64,000 nt of DNA from Symbiodinium natans. Taxonomy: Eukaryota; Sar; Dinophyceae; Suessiales; Symbiodiniaceae. The stretch lies in the NCBI GenBank assembly GCA_905221605.1, contig CAJNDS010002146.1, positions 1,144,906 through 1,208,905 on the forward strand, given 5' to 3'. Both the position numbers and the translations under genes were made by a program. The notes under the pieces were generated by a model. The model worked only from the letters and a program-made list of their open reading frames with translations. It did not search any database and was not told the origin of the DNA. Position 1 is the stretch's first letter. Each line of letters begins with the position of its first letter. Below are positions 27,944 through 38,496 of the stretch, one piece after another.

Positions 27944-30900
27944 TCAACGGAAGTCGAACGGACACTGCACTCCAACTCGTTCCCTTTCCATGCGCCAGGC
28001 ATGAAGCAAGCACAGCTTCATGGCGCCGTAATCGTCCGTGAAAGAGCCGGTGCCATAGCTCCAGCATTTCTCGGGCCAGAACCTGCTTCGAACGCGCCAT
28101 CTGTTCTGGCGCCTGGCATCTTTGTAGATGCTGCAAAACTTGGGAAGCCACTTCGAGGCTTCTTCCTGACTATACCCAGTCATCAGGGCGGGCACCAGGG
28201 ATATTGATGGCTCAGAGAGGGTTGCAGGGACATCCGGCTGCAATTGCGCGAGTTTGTCCAACCGGGCTTGCTCTTGCTTCTGAGCTGCCTCACGCCGTGA
28301 CTTCAATTTCTCGAACTGTCTGCGGACATCGTCATCGTCCTCATCATCAAAAAGGTTCGGGTCAAATGCCTGAGTATCTGCCAGCAGCTTTGCGTTCATC
28401 ACCGTTTTTCCTCTGGCGACAAGCGCCGCCTCTACCATCTGATTTGTCGCCTCCGGGCCGACAGCATGCTTCACCAATGCTGCGACCAAAGGAACTTCTG
28501 TGCTTGGCTTCTTTCCTGGAACCCAGGGAACTTTCAGATGAGCAAAGAGTTTCTTCAAAAACGTTACGGTCATGTTGCGAAAGCCGCCCCAAGCAGCGTG
28601 CTTGAGCAAGGTCATGCCCTCTTTGTTGTGCACCAGCCCTGCGCCGGGCCTTGGTTCTCGGTGATGGGCGATGCTGCGACATCGCATCGCTCATGTCGCC
28701 CCAAAAAGCTCCGCCCCATCTATTTGCGTACACACCATCCCATTTATTTGCTTACGCACCATGATCCCCCCCCCTCCCCCTCCATGACACATGCCATCCC
28801 CGCTGCCGCTGCGCCTTGTGAATCATTGCGCACCTCCTCCCGCCCCACCACCCACCACCCCCAACCACCCCCCCTGTCCCACCGCACCCAACAACAAAGC
28901 ACTGTACGCATTGGCTGTCGACAGCAGACTCTACTATACGAATACAACTACCGCCAAAACCAACTACACAGCAGCTGGGAGCTGGGAGCTGAGAGCTGGG
29001 AGCAGAGAGCAGAGAGCAGAGAGCTGGGAGCTGGGAGCTGGGAGCTGGGAGTTGAGAGCTGGGAGCTGGGAGCTGGGAGCAGAGAGCAGAGAGCTGGGCT
29101 TGGAGAGCTGGGAGTTGGGAGTTGGGAGCTGGGAGCTGGGACTGAGAGGAGAGCTGAGAGCTGGGAGCTGAGAGCTGGGAGCTGGGAGCTGGGAGCTGGG
29201 ACCAGAGAGCTGAAAGCTGGGAGCTGGGAGCTGGGAGCTGAGAGCTTTGAGCGGAGAGCTGGGAGCAGAGAGCTGAGAGCTGGGAGCTGGGGGCTGGGAG
29301 CTGGGAGCAGAGAGCTGAGCCTGGGAGCTGAGAGCTGGGAGCTGGGAGCTGGGAGCTGAGAGCTGGGAGCAGAGAGCTGAGAGCTGGGAGCTGGGAGCTG
29401 GGAGCTGAGAGCTGGGAGCAGAGAGCTGAGAGCTAAGGGCTGGGAGCTGGGAGTCTTGCGACAGTGGAGTCTACGACAACAACTACCACGAAACTGCATG
29501 TGAAGCCCAAGCTTCCGAGATGGCCCAGGGCATACCGGCTCAACTCCCAACACACGCCAATCCTCCAGGCGCTCCACAACCGCAAACGAGACAGACTCCA
29601 AGGCATCTGGAGCGAGAACGATGTCTGCGCCAGACTTCGATGTCGAAGGTGGGGCACGCCAAAGCAAAGCACCGTACTGGCTGGTGTGAAAAACCAACTT
29701 TGCTCTGGCGCCCTTCTGCAAAACCAAGGTTCCAGGCGTTAAAAGCAAAGAGAGGTATGCGTGCTGCATTCTGGACCAATCACCACTCAAGGCCTGCGCA
29801 AAAAAACCCAAAACTCATGAAACAACAAACCTTCGACTGCGTAAGTAAATCTGCAAAGCCGCACTTGGCCTGAAGAAGTTGCCACATTAATGCAGCTGTC
29901 TTGATATCAGCAGGCTCAAAAGGCGGCCAATCGTGAACCTGCTGAATTTGCTGCTCTGTCAAAGAGCACGGACCTGAGCATGTCTGGGGCGGGGGTAATC
30001 GAAATCACAGCCATAAAACAACGGGATTCGAAAAAAAAAAAAAACCTGCATCGAACCTAATCCTGCCCCAAACCTGAATCAAGGTGCTTCGTTTTCCAAA
30101 GAAGAGTCCTTCGGGAGCTAGTTTTGGTGGCGCCGCCGCCCGGGCGGCGGGTGTGATCGGGACCGACTTGCGCTCGAACTCCGCAGCAGTCCGCCCTCCA
30201 ATGGATGCCAAATTCCACCTGGACCGTTTCAATGCAACCTCTGCTCACAATGGCTAACTTTTCGATAGCTCCGTAGTTCCTCAACACAATGCTACCAGGC
30301 CACAGCGTTTGCGGCGCCTGCGTTTTCGCGCGGTTTAGGGATGCCTGCTGACGGGAATCGTTGAAGAGCTGTTCCACCAGAAGCGTAGAGAGGTGAGCGT
30401 GGGAGTACTCGCGCAACTTCCCGAGCAGCGGCTGCGGCACCTGGCCACGCAAACTCGCTACACGGGCTCAAACCGGGGGAGTACTTAGAATAGCATTCTG
30501 CTTCTGAATAAAACAGCCTATATTTGAATCGTTTTTCTGCGTGCTAATTCTAGCATTATCGAAAAACATTCAAAGTCTGGAGTTGTAAGCACGGAGCTCC
30601 CCCTTTCTTCACCGCCAGACAGATCTGCTACATGCTTAGGTTGATTGACCTTTTAACAACCCGCATAACCATGTAAAGCTCTAATCTAGCTTGACACCCA
30701 ACCTATTGAAAGCACTTTTGAAACCAACTAACTTTGGTAAGTTGTTGCAGGACGTCATGAAGCTTGGCAATCCTTGTAACTGCGTCTGAAAGATTCTAAA
30801 GAGTTCTATCTAGTTTCAAAGAAATTGCACAATGCGATTAATTACTTTGAAGCTTCACAGGTAAGCGTTACTATCCGCGCAGGTCTTCTAGTCTAAGTAG

Positions 30901-33900
30901 ACCGGCCTTCTTCCAGTCCGCTTCGAGAAGTTGCAGAAGAGCAACCCGGGAAAAGTGTTCACGAGGAACCTTCATGCGTGCGTGCATGCGCCTGCTACCT
31001 ACTACGCACTCAGCAAAGAAATGATGGCAGCCTGAGCCTTGAGCAAGCCTCCCCCCCCCACCCACCCGCCCACCCCCGCTCAAGCGTTGACTGCAAATTG
31101 GACCACGGGACAAGTAGATTGCGGCAAAACGTCTGTGCCTCGGTGGAAGCACAAGCCTCCAGAACCTCCAATGAGTTCCACGCTTGTTTCAACTTGTTCA
31201 GCCACTTGTCAACCACGGCTGCATCTGCACTGGTCAAGGCTATCAAAGACAAAGGCGGCATCTGGTACCTCCGCGCAAGAATGGGCAAGCAACGCCGCTA
31301 TATACTGCTGCACAGTGAACAGCGCAAATTCAAAACATGTGCAACCCAGGCTGCACCAACGCACAATTTCAAAACACCATACCCTGTCAACAACCCCCGG
31401 ATTTCTGCTTCAGTCTTCGGGCTGCACTCTGCCTACAGCACCTGTAAGAAATGGGATAAGAACAACTTGTTCCGGGCTACACCATGGCTGTGCAAAGCAG
31501 ATTTCCAACCAAGCGGAGAGCCATGTGGAACATGCTACTGAGAACGACTCGGTCATCTTCTGGTCGCCCTGCGTCGAGCTGCTCCCTAGAAAGACCCATG
31601 ATCTCCGCAAAGCGCTTGCTGAACAGGTGATCCAGGAGTTGCTTGCAAACCAGCATGAGCGAGCCTTCCGCCAAGCCCACATGGAAGTCTTGAACGCCCA
31701 TGATGGTTTTCACTTTGGCTATGGCATCTCCGAAGAACGCGTGGAGAGGGTCGGTCAGGTGGATCATGGAAACCCAAAGCCGCACGTTCAGCCTCCGCGT
31801 CAGCAGCTTGCAGCAGTACTCCAGCTGGGTCCTTGTTTGCCCTCTTCTTTTCTCAGCTTCTCTCTTGCAGTCGGCGACCGAATTGCGCGATGATGATGGC
31901 CCTTGTGCTGCACCTCGCGCCTGTGACGATGCTTCTTCGTCAGGCTGAACAAGATTTGCCTCCGCAAGTTCACCAGGAAAGGGCGCCTGCAAGTCATCTT
32001 CCATGCAGCCATCCCGCCGGTCTTGTTCGCAAAACAGCGGACATTGCCCTTCCGACCACCACCGGCGCCGAAAGCCCAGCCACAACAAAATCAACAAGTC
32101 CAACTGCAGGTGCGGCAAGATGCTTTGGGACTGCTGCTCAAAAGACCACCAACGGGACAGCTTGTTGCAGTCACTACCACAGCTCCTCAGGGCACATTGT
32201 TTGCGGCACCAATCCCATGTGAAGCGCATGTGCTCGGCGGTACCCACATTGGCCATCTCACGCAGCTCGCAGCTGGAGGCAACAATGTCATCGTAGAGCA
32301 GCCTGGCATACTTGCGCATGTCAACTTAACCAAAAATGCCATTCACAACGGCATCCATGTCTTGCTTTCGATGCTCGAATTTGCAGCTTAGATGCTGGAA
32401 AAGGACATTGTCAGGGCTGCAGGATCTGAAGTACTCATTCGCGGCTGCTTTCAGCACTTCATGGTTAGATTGCCCTTTGTATGGGCCATGCCGGAGCTTC
32501 ACCATGTGTCTGTATTCCATCTTGATGATCAGGAGGCCCGATTCTTGCTGGGCATCGGTCAAGTCGTTGATTACCCTGTGAAAGAAATCCCACCCAAAAG
32601 TGCAATTCAGCCCCAAGCCATGACAGAGCCAGTTCAAAGCCTGAAACCCGCCCGGCCCCTGATCAGCTGCGAGGTGTAACACCGGGCTGTGCGGCTGTCC
32701 ATCGACGAGCTTCACCGGAAGTTCAAAGCGGTATTTGCCATCACCATGGTCTACGCAGGCACGCCTGTTTGCAAGAAAAAGACTTAATCCATGTTGACTC
32801 CGCGCGCTTCGTTTGCGGCGCGCGCTTCGTTTGCGGCATGCAACATCGGGCAAAATTGTTTGAACATGAAATTTGAAAGCCCTACCGTATTGCGGTCCAT
32901 ATCTAGCTGAAGCAAAAGCGCGTTGCAGCCAATATCTAGCTGAAGCTGGCGAACACCAAATTAAGGGTCGATGTTGGGATGCTTGCGGCATACGGCCGGA
33001 ATGATGTTTCAAAATCTGCCGTGCCTTCGTTGCTCTTGCTCTCCAGGTGGCACCATGTCCACAAAATATCTAGTTTCATTGGGCAACAATGCTCGTACCT
33101 GACTTTCCGGAAGAAATGCAGCCAAACCCCAGCCGAAGGACTTCAGCAGGGCATTGTCCAACAGCCGAATAACTTTCTCTGCCACAACACGAAGTGCGGC
33201 ATCATGCCCAGGCCCGAGTTCCTCGGCACGCCATGTGCTCTGGTCGCTTTCATCTGAATCCTTGTTTAGATAAAATTCGCCTCGGCTTCCTGCCACAAGG
33301 CACCGAGAACAAGATTGCGAGAAAGGCACCCTTTCCTGGCAACTCCTGCGCCAGACCCCCCTTCCCTCCTAGGACCCCCCACCTCCCCGATCCCAAAACC
33401 CGGCTCCTAGCACCTTCTTGGAGAGACTGAACCTCCCCACTCTTGCCTACGACCCCGGCCCCTTCTCTGGTCTCGCGAACCCTAAACCCTAAACCCCAAA
33501 CCCTAACCTAAAACACCCTACCCTGGGCCGGCCCGGCTGCCGAAAACCGGGCACGCAAGCGTTTACAATACATCAAGCAGGTCACTTCCAATTTGCTCTT
33601 CTCGCTCTCAAGCAAGTCATTCATCAAGATGTTCCGTAGTCTTAGGTTCTCCAGCGCTTGCTCTGGAACATCCGATTTGTCGGGTTGGCCGCGCTTTTCG
33701 TGGTACACTTTCAGCACCTGCACACGCTGTCACGCAGTGCAAATTCGCAGCAACAATGAGCAAACAAATGTGGCTTTCAGTGGCCAGCTGGCAGGGCATG
33801 GCAAGCGGATTCTGCTGACGCACTTTTCCCATTCTTTCAGCAAGCGCTCGCGGGAAAGGCGACTCCTGGGTTTGCCAGTCAGTATTGTGTCTGCCGTGCG

Positions 33901-33970
33901 CATCTTCCCTTTACGAGATTTTGGGGTTTCGGGTTGCGGGTGTAGGGGGTTTAAGGAGCAGCGAGCCATG
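27944..33970 (-). CDS. Large multi-exon gene of unknown function, dinoflagellate-type
   Basis: I read this as one minus-strand gene because protein-like frames follow each other with the same strand and GC-rich codon use. Likely exon spans, 5' to 3': 33,920-33,730; 33,720-33,530; 33,300-33,010; 32,800-32,326; 32,319-31,477; 31,280-31,030; 30,450-30,080; 29,960-29,800; 29,810-29,465; 28,640-27,944. Visible features: an ADQGPGGFQALNWLCHGLGL segment followed by FGWDFFHRVINDL; a WWSFEQQSQSILPHLQLDLL segment; an AYLSLLLTPGTLVLQKGA segment; an acidic DDEDDDD followed by a coiled-coil-like charged stretch; and the C-terminal end CPFDFR at 27,944. Donor-like CAG|GTTTGG is seen near 30,080. The DQG..FHR..ND order recalls a nuclease/integrase core, but catalysis is unproven. 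It could instead be two genes, or a decayed copy. Function is unknown. Confidence 0.5.
28718..28764 (-). repeat. Dispersed motif ATGGTGCGTAAGCAAATA, two copies
   Basis: On the minus strand ATGGTGCGTAAGCAAATAAA and ATGGTGTGTACGCAAATAGA lie side by side. Relatives occur at 37,365-37,510 and 46,722-46,826. The motif sits just upstream of the last exon of the unknown gene and contains a splice-donor-like GGTGCGTAAG. Confidence 0.55.
28975..29455. repeat. GAGCTGG minisatellite (about 480 bp)
   Basis: Heptamer-based units GAGCTGG with GAGCAGA and GAGCTGA variants. The array lies between two coding-looking segments (29,810-29,465 and 28,640-27,944) on the minus strand, so it probably occupies an intron. 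Frames through it on both strands (Ser/Leu/Pro or Glu/Leu/Gly strings) are artefacts. Confidence 0.9.
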
Positions 33971-34067
33971 ACACATCATTCAATAATCGTAGCGCCGTCC
34001 GTGGAAAAAGCCTTGGCTAGGCCTCTGGGAGAATATCTAAACGCTAAGCCGTACCCGCCTTCAACCC

Positions 34068-34140
34068 TAAAAGCCCTAAACCCTGAACCCTAAACCCTGA
34101 ACCCTGACCCTAAACCCTAAACCCTAAATCCTAAACCCAA
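34068..34140. repeat. Degenerate CCCTAAA block
   Basis: CCCTAAA and CCCTGAA units just upstream of the 27.9-34.0 kb gene. Confidence 0.85.
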
Positions 34141-34480
34141 CCCCCCCCGCCCAAAGAAAAAATAATGCCAGACCATCCTACAGAGCTGAACCCTTCTGTC
34201 CTTATAGGGTCCTTTCAGGGGCTTTTGAGAGGAGATGTGCCTGGGAGAAGCTGAGTGGCTTTAGCATGCTTTAGCACGCAGGTGCCAGTCCTGCAAAACA
34301 GCCCCCCCTCCCCACTCCCCTCCCGCCCCTTCTTCCGCGCCCCTGCCCCTCCCCCCCTTCCTGCCCCCTCCCTCCCCCCCTTTTCCCCCTCTCGGTGCGT
34401 AACCAAACAGCCCCCCACAAGAAGAAGAGCAGCGTAACCAAACCCCCCCAACAGCAGTAGAGGAGCGCAGGGCCCGGAAG
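34141..34480. other. Spacer with C/T-rich tract
   Basis: A C-rich pyrimidine tract (34,302-34,392) of CCCCTCCC type; otherwise low-copy. It contains an AACCAAACAGCCCCCCAC word at 34,400-34,417 resembling part of the 46.7-kb direct repeat. Confidence 0.55.
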
Positions 34481-34483
34481 GGT

Positions 34484-35668
34484 TTAGAGCCTAAACCCTA
34501 AATTTAAGCCCTAAACCCCAGGGTTTAAGCCCCATAAGCCCTAAATTTTAGGGTTTAAGCACAAACCCCAGGGTTTAAGCCCTAAACCCTAGGGTTTAAG
34601 CCCGAAACCCTGGTTTAAGCCCTAAACCCTAGGGTTTAAGCCCTAAACCCTAGGGTTTAAGCCCTAAACCCTAGGGTTTAAGCCCTAAACCCTAGGGTTT
34701 AAGCCTTAAACCCTAGGGTTTAAGCCCTAAACCTTAGGGTTTAAGCCCTAAACCCTAAATTTAAGCCCAAACCCTAGGGTGCAAGTCAGGGTTTAGGCCC
34801 TAAACCCTAGGGTTTAAGCCCTAAACCCTAGGGTTTAAGCCCTAAACCCTAGGGTTTAGGCCCTAAACCCTAGGGTTTAAGCCCTAAACCCTAGGGTTTA
34901 AGCCCTAAACCCTAGCGGTTTAAGCCCTTAACCCTAAATTTAAGCCCAAACTTCAAGTCTTAAACTCTAGGGTTTAAGCCCTAAGCCCTGGGGTTTAAGC
35001 CCTGAACCCTAGGGTTTAAGCCCTAAACCCTAGGCTTTAAGCCCTAAACCCTAAAATTTAAGCCCTAAACCCTAGGGTTTAAGCCCTAAACCCTAGGGTT
35101 CAAGCCCTAAACCCTAGGGGTTTAAGCCCCAAACCCTACATTTAAGCCCAAACCCTAGGGTTCAAGTCTTAAACCCTAGGGTTTAAGCCCTAAACCCTAG
35201 GGTTTAAGCCCTAAACCTTAGGGTTTAAGCCCTAAACCCTGGGGTTTAAACCCTAGGGTTTAAGCCCTAAACCCTAGGGTTTAAGCTCTAAACCCTAGGG
35301 TTTAAGCCCTAAACCCTAAATTTAAGCCCAAACCCTAGGGTTCAAGTCTTAAACCCTAGGGTTTAAGCCCTAAACCCTAGGGTTTAAGCCCTGAACCCTA
35401 GGGTTTAAGCCCTAAACCCTAGGGTTTAAGCCCTAAACCCTAGGGTTTAAGCCCTAAGCCCTAAACCCTAAATTAAAGCCCAAACCCTAGGGTTCAAGTC
35501 TAAACCCTAGGGTTTAAGCCCTAAACCCTAGGGTTTAAGCCCTAAACCCTAGGGTTTAAGCCCTAAACCCTAGGGTTTAAGCCCTAAACCCTAGGGTTTA
35601 AGCCCTAAACCCTAAATTTAAGCCCAAACCCTAGGGTTCAAGTCTTAAACCCTAGGGGTTAAGCCCTA
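34484..35668. repeat. 21-bp self-complementary telomere-derived satellite
   Basis: About 50 copies of a 21-bp unit made of TTTAAGCCC, TAAACCC and TAGGG. Each unit carries CCCTAAA and, head to head, GGGTTTA, so the array alternates telomere strands and can fold on itself. A variant unit containing CCCTAAATTTAAGCCCAAAC followed by GGGTTCAAGTC recurs near 34,755, 34,935, 35,135, 35,317, 35,468 and 35,610, which gives a higher-order period of roughly 140-200 bp. Confidence 0.92.
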
Positions 35669-35933
35669 AACAACAACCCCCCGTTCCGACTTGTCCGGAA
35701 GTGACCCGAAACCCTAAACCCTAGACCCCAAAACCGAAGCCCTGATCCTAAACCCGCAACCCGCAAAACGCACACGCGCAACATCCCGAAACTCCTGCCG
35801 CTGCATGCTGGCTGCGCTGCAGCACGCCCCACCCACACCACAACCTCACACAGCACATACTGAGACACCTAGATGCAATTGAAAAAGACTTTCCGGCATG
35901 CAGTTTTTCTGTTGTTTTCCCCCAGAGCTCGAA
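35669..35933. other. Spacer downstream of the methyltransferase gene
   Basis: Decayed CCCTAAA units then low-copy sequence; presumably the 3' flank of the gene that ends at 35,934. Confidence 0.5.
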
Positions 35934-37801
35934 TCACAAGAGTACACTTAAACTGGCTAAGAGCACAGCTCCAAACACAGGTGCAGTGAAACCGTTTCCA
36001 ACTAGATGCTGCAACAGATCCTGATGTTCGATGCTCAAGCACTTTCTTTGTGCTGTTGCGCACAGCCCTTGCAGTTTTGCACATTCTTCCATGCTGAGGA
36101 GTCGCCCGCGTCCTTGCCGAAAAAGAAAGTATTTTCCGCCTGGAGTTATGCACGGTACAAACCCTCCTGTGGCAATAGGTGCCCGATGAACACTCTGGTC
36201 GCATTGCATCACAAGGGTAGCGTGCAGCGGGTTGAGCCTTGGCAGTCAATCCTACAAGGCATCATGCAAAAAAGGCGAGCGCAAGATTCAAAAGCCATCA
36301 ACGACAATAACTCGGAATCCTTGTGCAATCACGGGACTTTCTGCCGTGAACCAAAGCAGCCAGCCGACAGGCCAGCAATTTTTGTTGGCGCCGTGTCAAC
36401 TCACTGTAGCAGCTGCTCTTCGCCAACAACTTCTGGCACAGCAACAGCAGTCGAGCTGATATCTGTTGTTTTTTGATGAAATCGATGGTGTGTTGTATCC
36501 AGCGTTTCTTGACACCACCCTGAAAGCGCTCTCGCCCCCTTGCCGTCTTTCCCGCAGGCCTGGGCTCTTCCTCGAGGAACATGTCCAGGCTAGTTACTTG
36601 AACCCGCATGTTCTCCACCAGCTCAAATGCGAGTTCGACCCTTTTGCTGGCAGCGGACAAAGACGAGTGCATAAAAACCATAAACGCACGCTTGCGACGC
36701 TGTGGTAGGAAATGCTTCGAATCGATGATGTGGCATGTGCCTGAATACCCCTGGCCGGCCATTTGCGCCAATCTTAGATGAGCTTGCCAGCGGTCACTAC
36801 AAAACCCGTTTCTACGGAGGCTTGCGTCATGTGCGCGCACAGTCTCAGCCTAAAAAGCCAAGCAGCATCACATCCCAGGGACGCTGTCCAGCATCCACAG
36901 CTCGTCTATGCAGCACTGCTTCCACATTTTCGAGGAGTATCAAAAGCGGCTGCCACTTCCCGACCAAGTCGGCTAGTGTAAAGAAAACATCCCCGCTGCG
37001 TGACCCAGCCCCACGTTCAAAAGCAGGCGCTTTGTGCCTCAAGCAGGACAAATCCTGGCACGGGAAGCCGCAAATCACGATATCGGGTGGTACCACAGCT
37101 TCATACCTTTGAGTTTTGAAGCAAAATGCACGGTCGGCTTCTAAAGAAGCTATATCTCCATACAAATGCGCAATTTCGGGCTGCAAGGTCTGTGCCAGCA
37201 ACACCTTCCGCTTGCACACATCAAGCTCGCAAGCGCTGTACACCAACTCCGGCATCCGAAATCGGTCCCATACCTTGGCTTGTGCGAGACAGGTACGATC
37301 TGACGACGAGCCTTGGTTGCTGGAAAACTCGCATGTCGCGCACGCCCATCCTGGTCGGGGGACAGTGCCTACGCACCATGATGGGGCCCAAGTCTGCACT
37401 GCTGGGCCCCGAGCTTTCGGAACACTCCCCCTATGCTGCACCACAGCTGGGAGGCTATTTGCTTACACGGGGCTAAGGTCAGGGGCTATTTGCTTACGCA
37501 CCATGCTGGGCGCCGAGCTTTGCAAGGCGTGGAACACACCTGTCCCCCACCACCACCCCCCCCCAACAACAACACGAAAGAGGCAGCGGTGGGGACTTCG
37601 GCTAGGGGATCTGGTCCCTCGATGCTGCAGAGCCACTCCCATCAGAGCGTCGAGAACTATGTGGGCTACATCCAAGCCGGCGCACAGACTCATGATGCGT
37701 AGGGTCTTCCGTCCTCTCCAGGCAAGTAACTTGCACTGTGGCTCCTGCAGCAATCGGCGGAGCATCTGATGTAGATGGTCGGCCAGCACATAGTCCGACA
37801 T
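35934..37801 (-). CDS. DNA (cytosine-5) methyltransferase, split gene
   Basis: The predicted enzyme transfers a methyl group from S-adenosylmethionine to cytosine in DNA, in the nucleus. Four exon-like segments read 5' to 3' on the minus strand. Exon A (from 37,801 to about 37,640) has motif I, RIMSLCAGLDVAHIVLDAL. Exon B (about 37,320-36,845) has motif II (VYSACELD), motif III (LYGDIASLE), the catalytic motif IV with its cysteine (ICGFPCQDLS) and motif VI (LLENVEA). Exon C (about 36,760-36,330) has motif VIII (DSKHFLPQRRKRAFMVF) and a target-recognition-like region. Exon D (about 36,235-35,934) has PLHATLVMQCDQSV, GGFVPCITPGG, motif IX (LLSMEECAKLQGL) and motif X (LVGNGFTAPVFGAVLLASL). Together about 480-500 residues, enough for a catalytic domain without large N-terminal modules. 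Whether an exon lies upstream of the ATG at 37,801 is unclear. No frameshift within motifs was seen. The same family is found as host genes and as passengers of retrotransposons. Confidence 0.85.
37321..37640 (-). other. Intron 1 of the methyltransferase gene, with dispersed repeats
   Basis: The segment separates motif I from motif II. On the minus strand it has an acceptor TTTTCCAG before the exon at 37,320. It carries a CTCGGCGCCCAGCATGGTG copy followed by CGTAAGCAAATAGCCCC (37,523-37,488), a shorter relative (37,471-37,452), and a diverged CTCGGGGCCCAG / ATGGTGCGTAGG copy (37,412-37,372). A poly-C/CCA run lies at 37,540-37,564. Confidence 0.55.
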
Positions 37802-38496
37802 GACGGGCCGCTCACTGCGCTATACCCCTGCAGTGAAGGACCCCCCCCCCGGCACCAACTAAAAAATATTATGGAACTGGCTGCTGCTTGTGGGTCACTC
37901 CTACTGGTCTCTGCTACATATCAGCAATACACGGTCGCGTTGCCCGCCTTGCCCGGTCCCCTTGACGACAGCGATCGGCACAGGGTTAAGCACGAAGCAA
38001 AGCATGAAGCAAAGCATGCATGTGCATCGTGACTCTGCTGCCGAGGGAACCTCTGCCGAGGCTACAAACTCACGATTGAAACCTTTCCGCTTTTTTCCCT
38101 CGCAGAACCAAGACCGCACGCATGAGCGAAGCGAGTCACGGGCTGTTCCTGTGTCTCTCTGCTGCGGCACCCCCGAACTTGTGCACTAGTGTTGCATGTG
38201 TTATAACTGTGTTATAATGAAAACACACGAAAGCTGCTGCGTTTCGGTTGCAAGACTGTTGCAAGCAAACCGGCTGTACAGTCCACAGCGCAAAATGTCC
38301 CAAGATGTTGCTGGAAGGGATACCTCCTTCATGCGTTTCGGTCCGTGGGCATGCTTGACAGCAAGGCCACTACAGCAGCAACACTCATAGCAGAGGATCG
38401 GGGCTCTACAGAAAGCTTCGAAGCTCTAAACGTCGAGCAGGGTCATCAACGTGCTGCTGACCTGCTGTCGGCCCACGCACTCGTGGAAACATGGAC
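37802..38496. other. Intergenic spacer
   Basis: Low-copy sequence between the methyltransferase gene and the next upstream minus-strand gene. Short plus-strand frames lack protein-like features. A pair of CACGAAGCAAAGCATGAAGC direct repeats lies near 37,990-38,020. Confidence 0.5.

Noticed and set aside
28466-29811. Proteins rich in Glu-Leu-Gly or Ser-Leu-Pro through the GAGCTGG array
   Set aside because: Low-complexity translation of a minisatellite; only the part at 29,810-29,465 on the minus strand looks coding.
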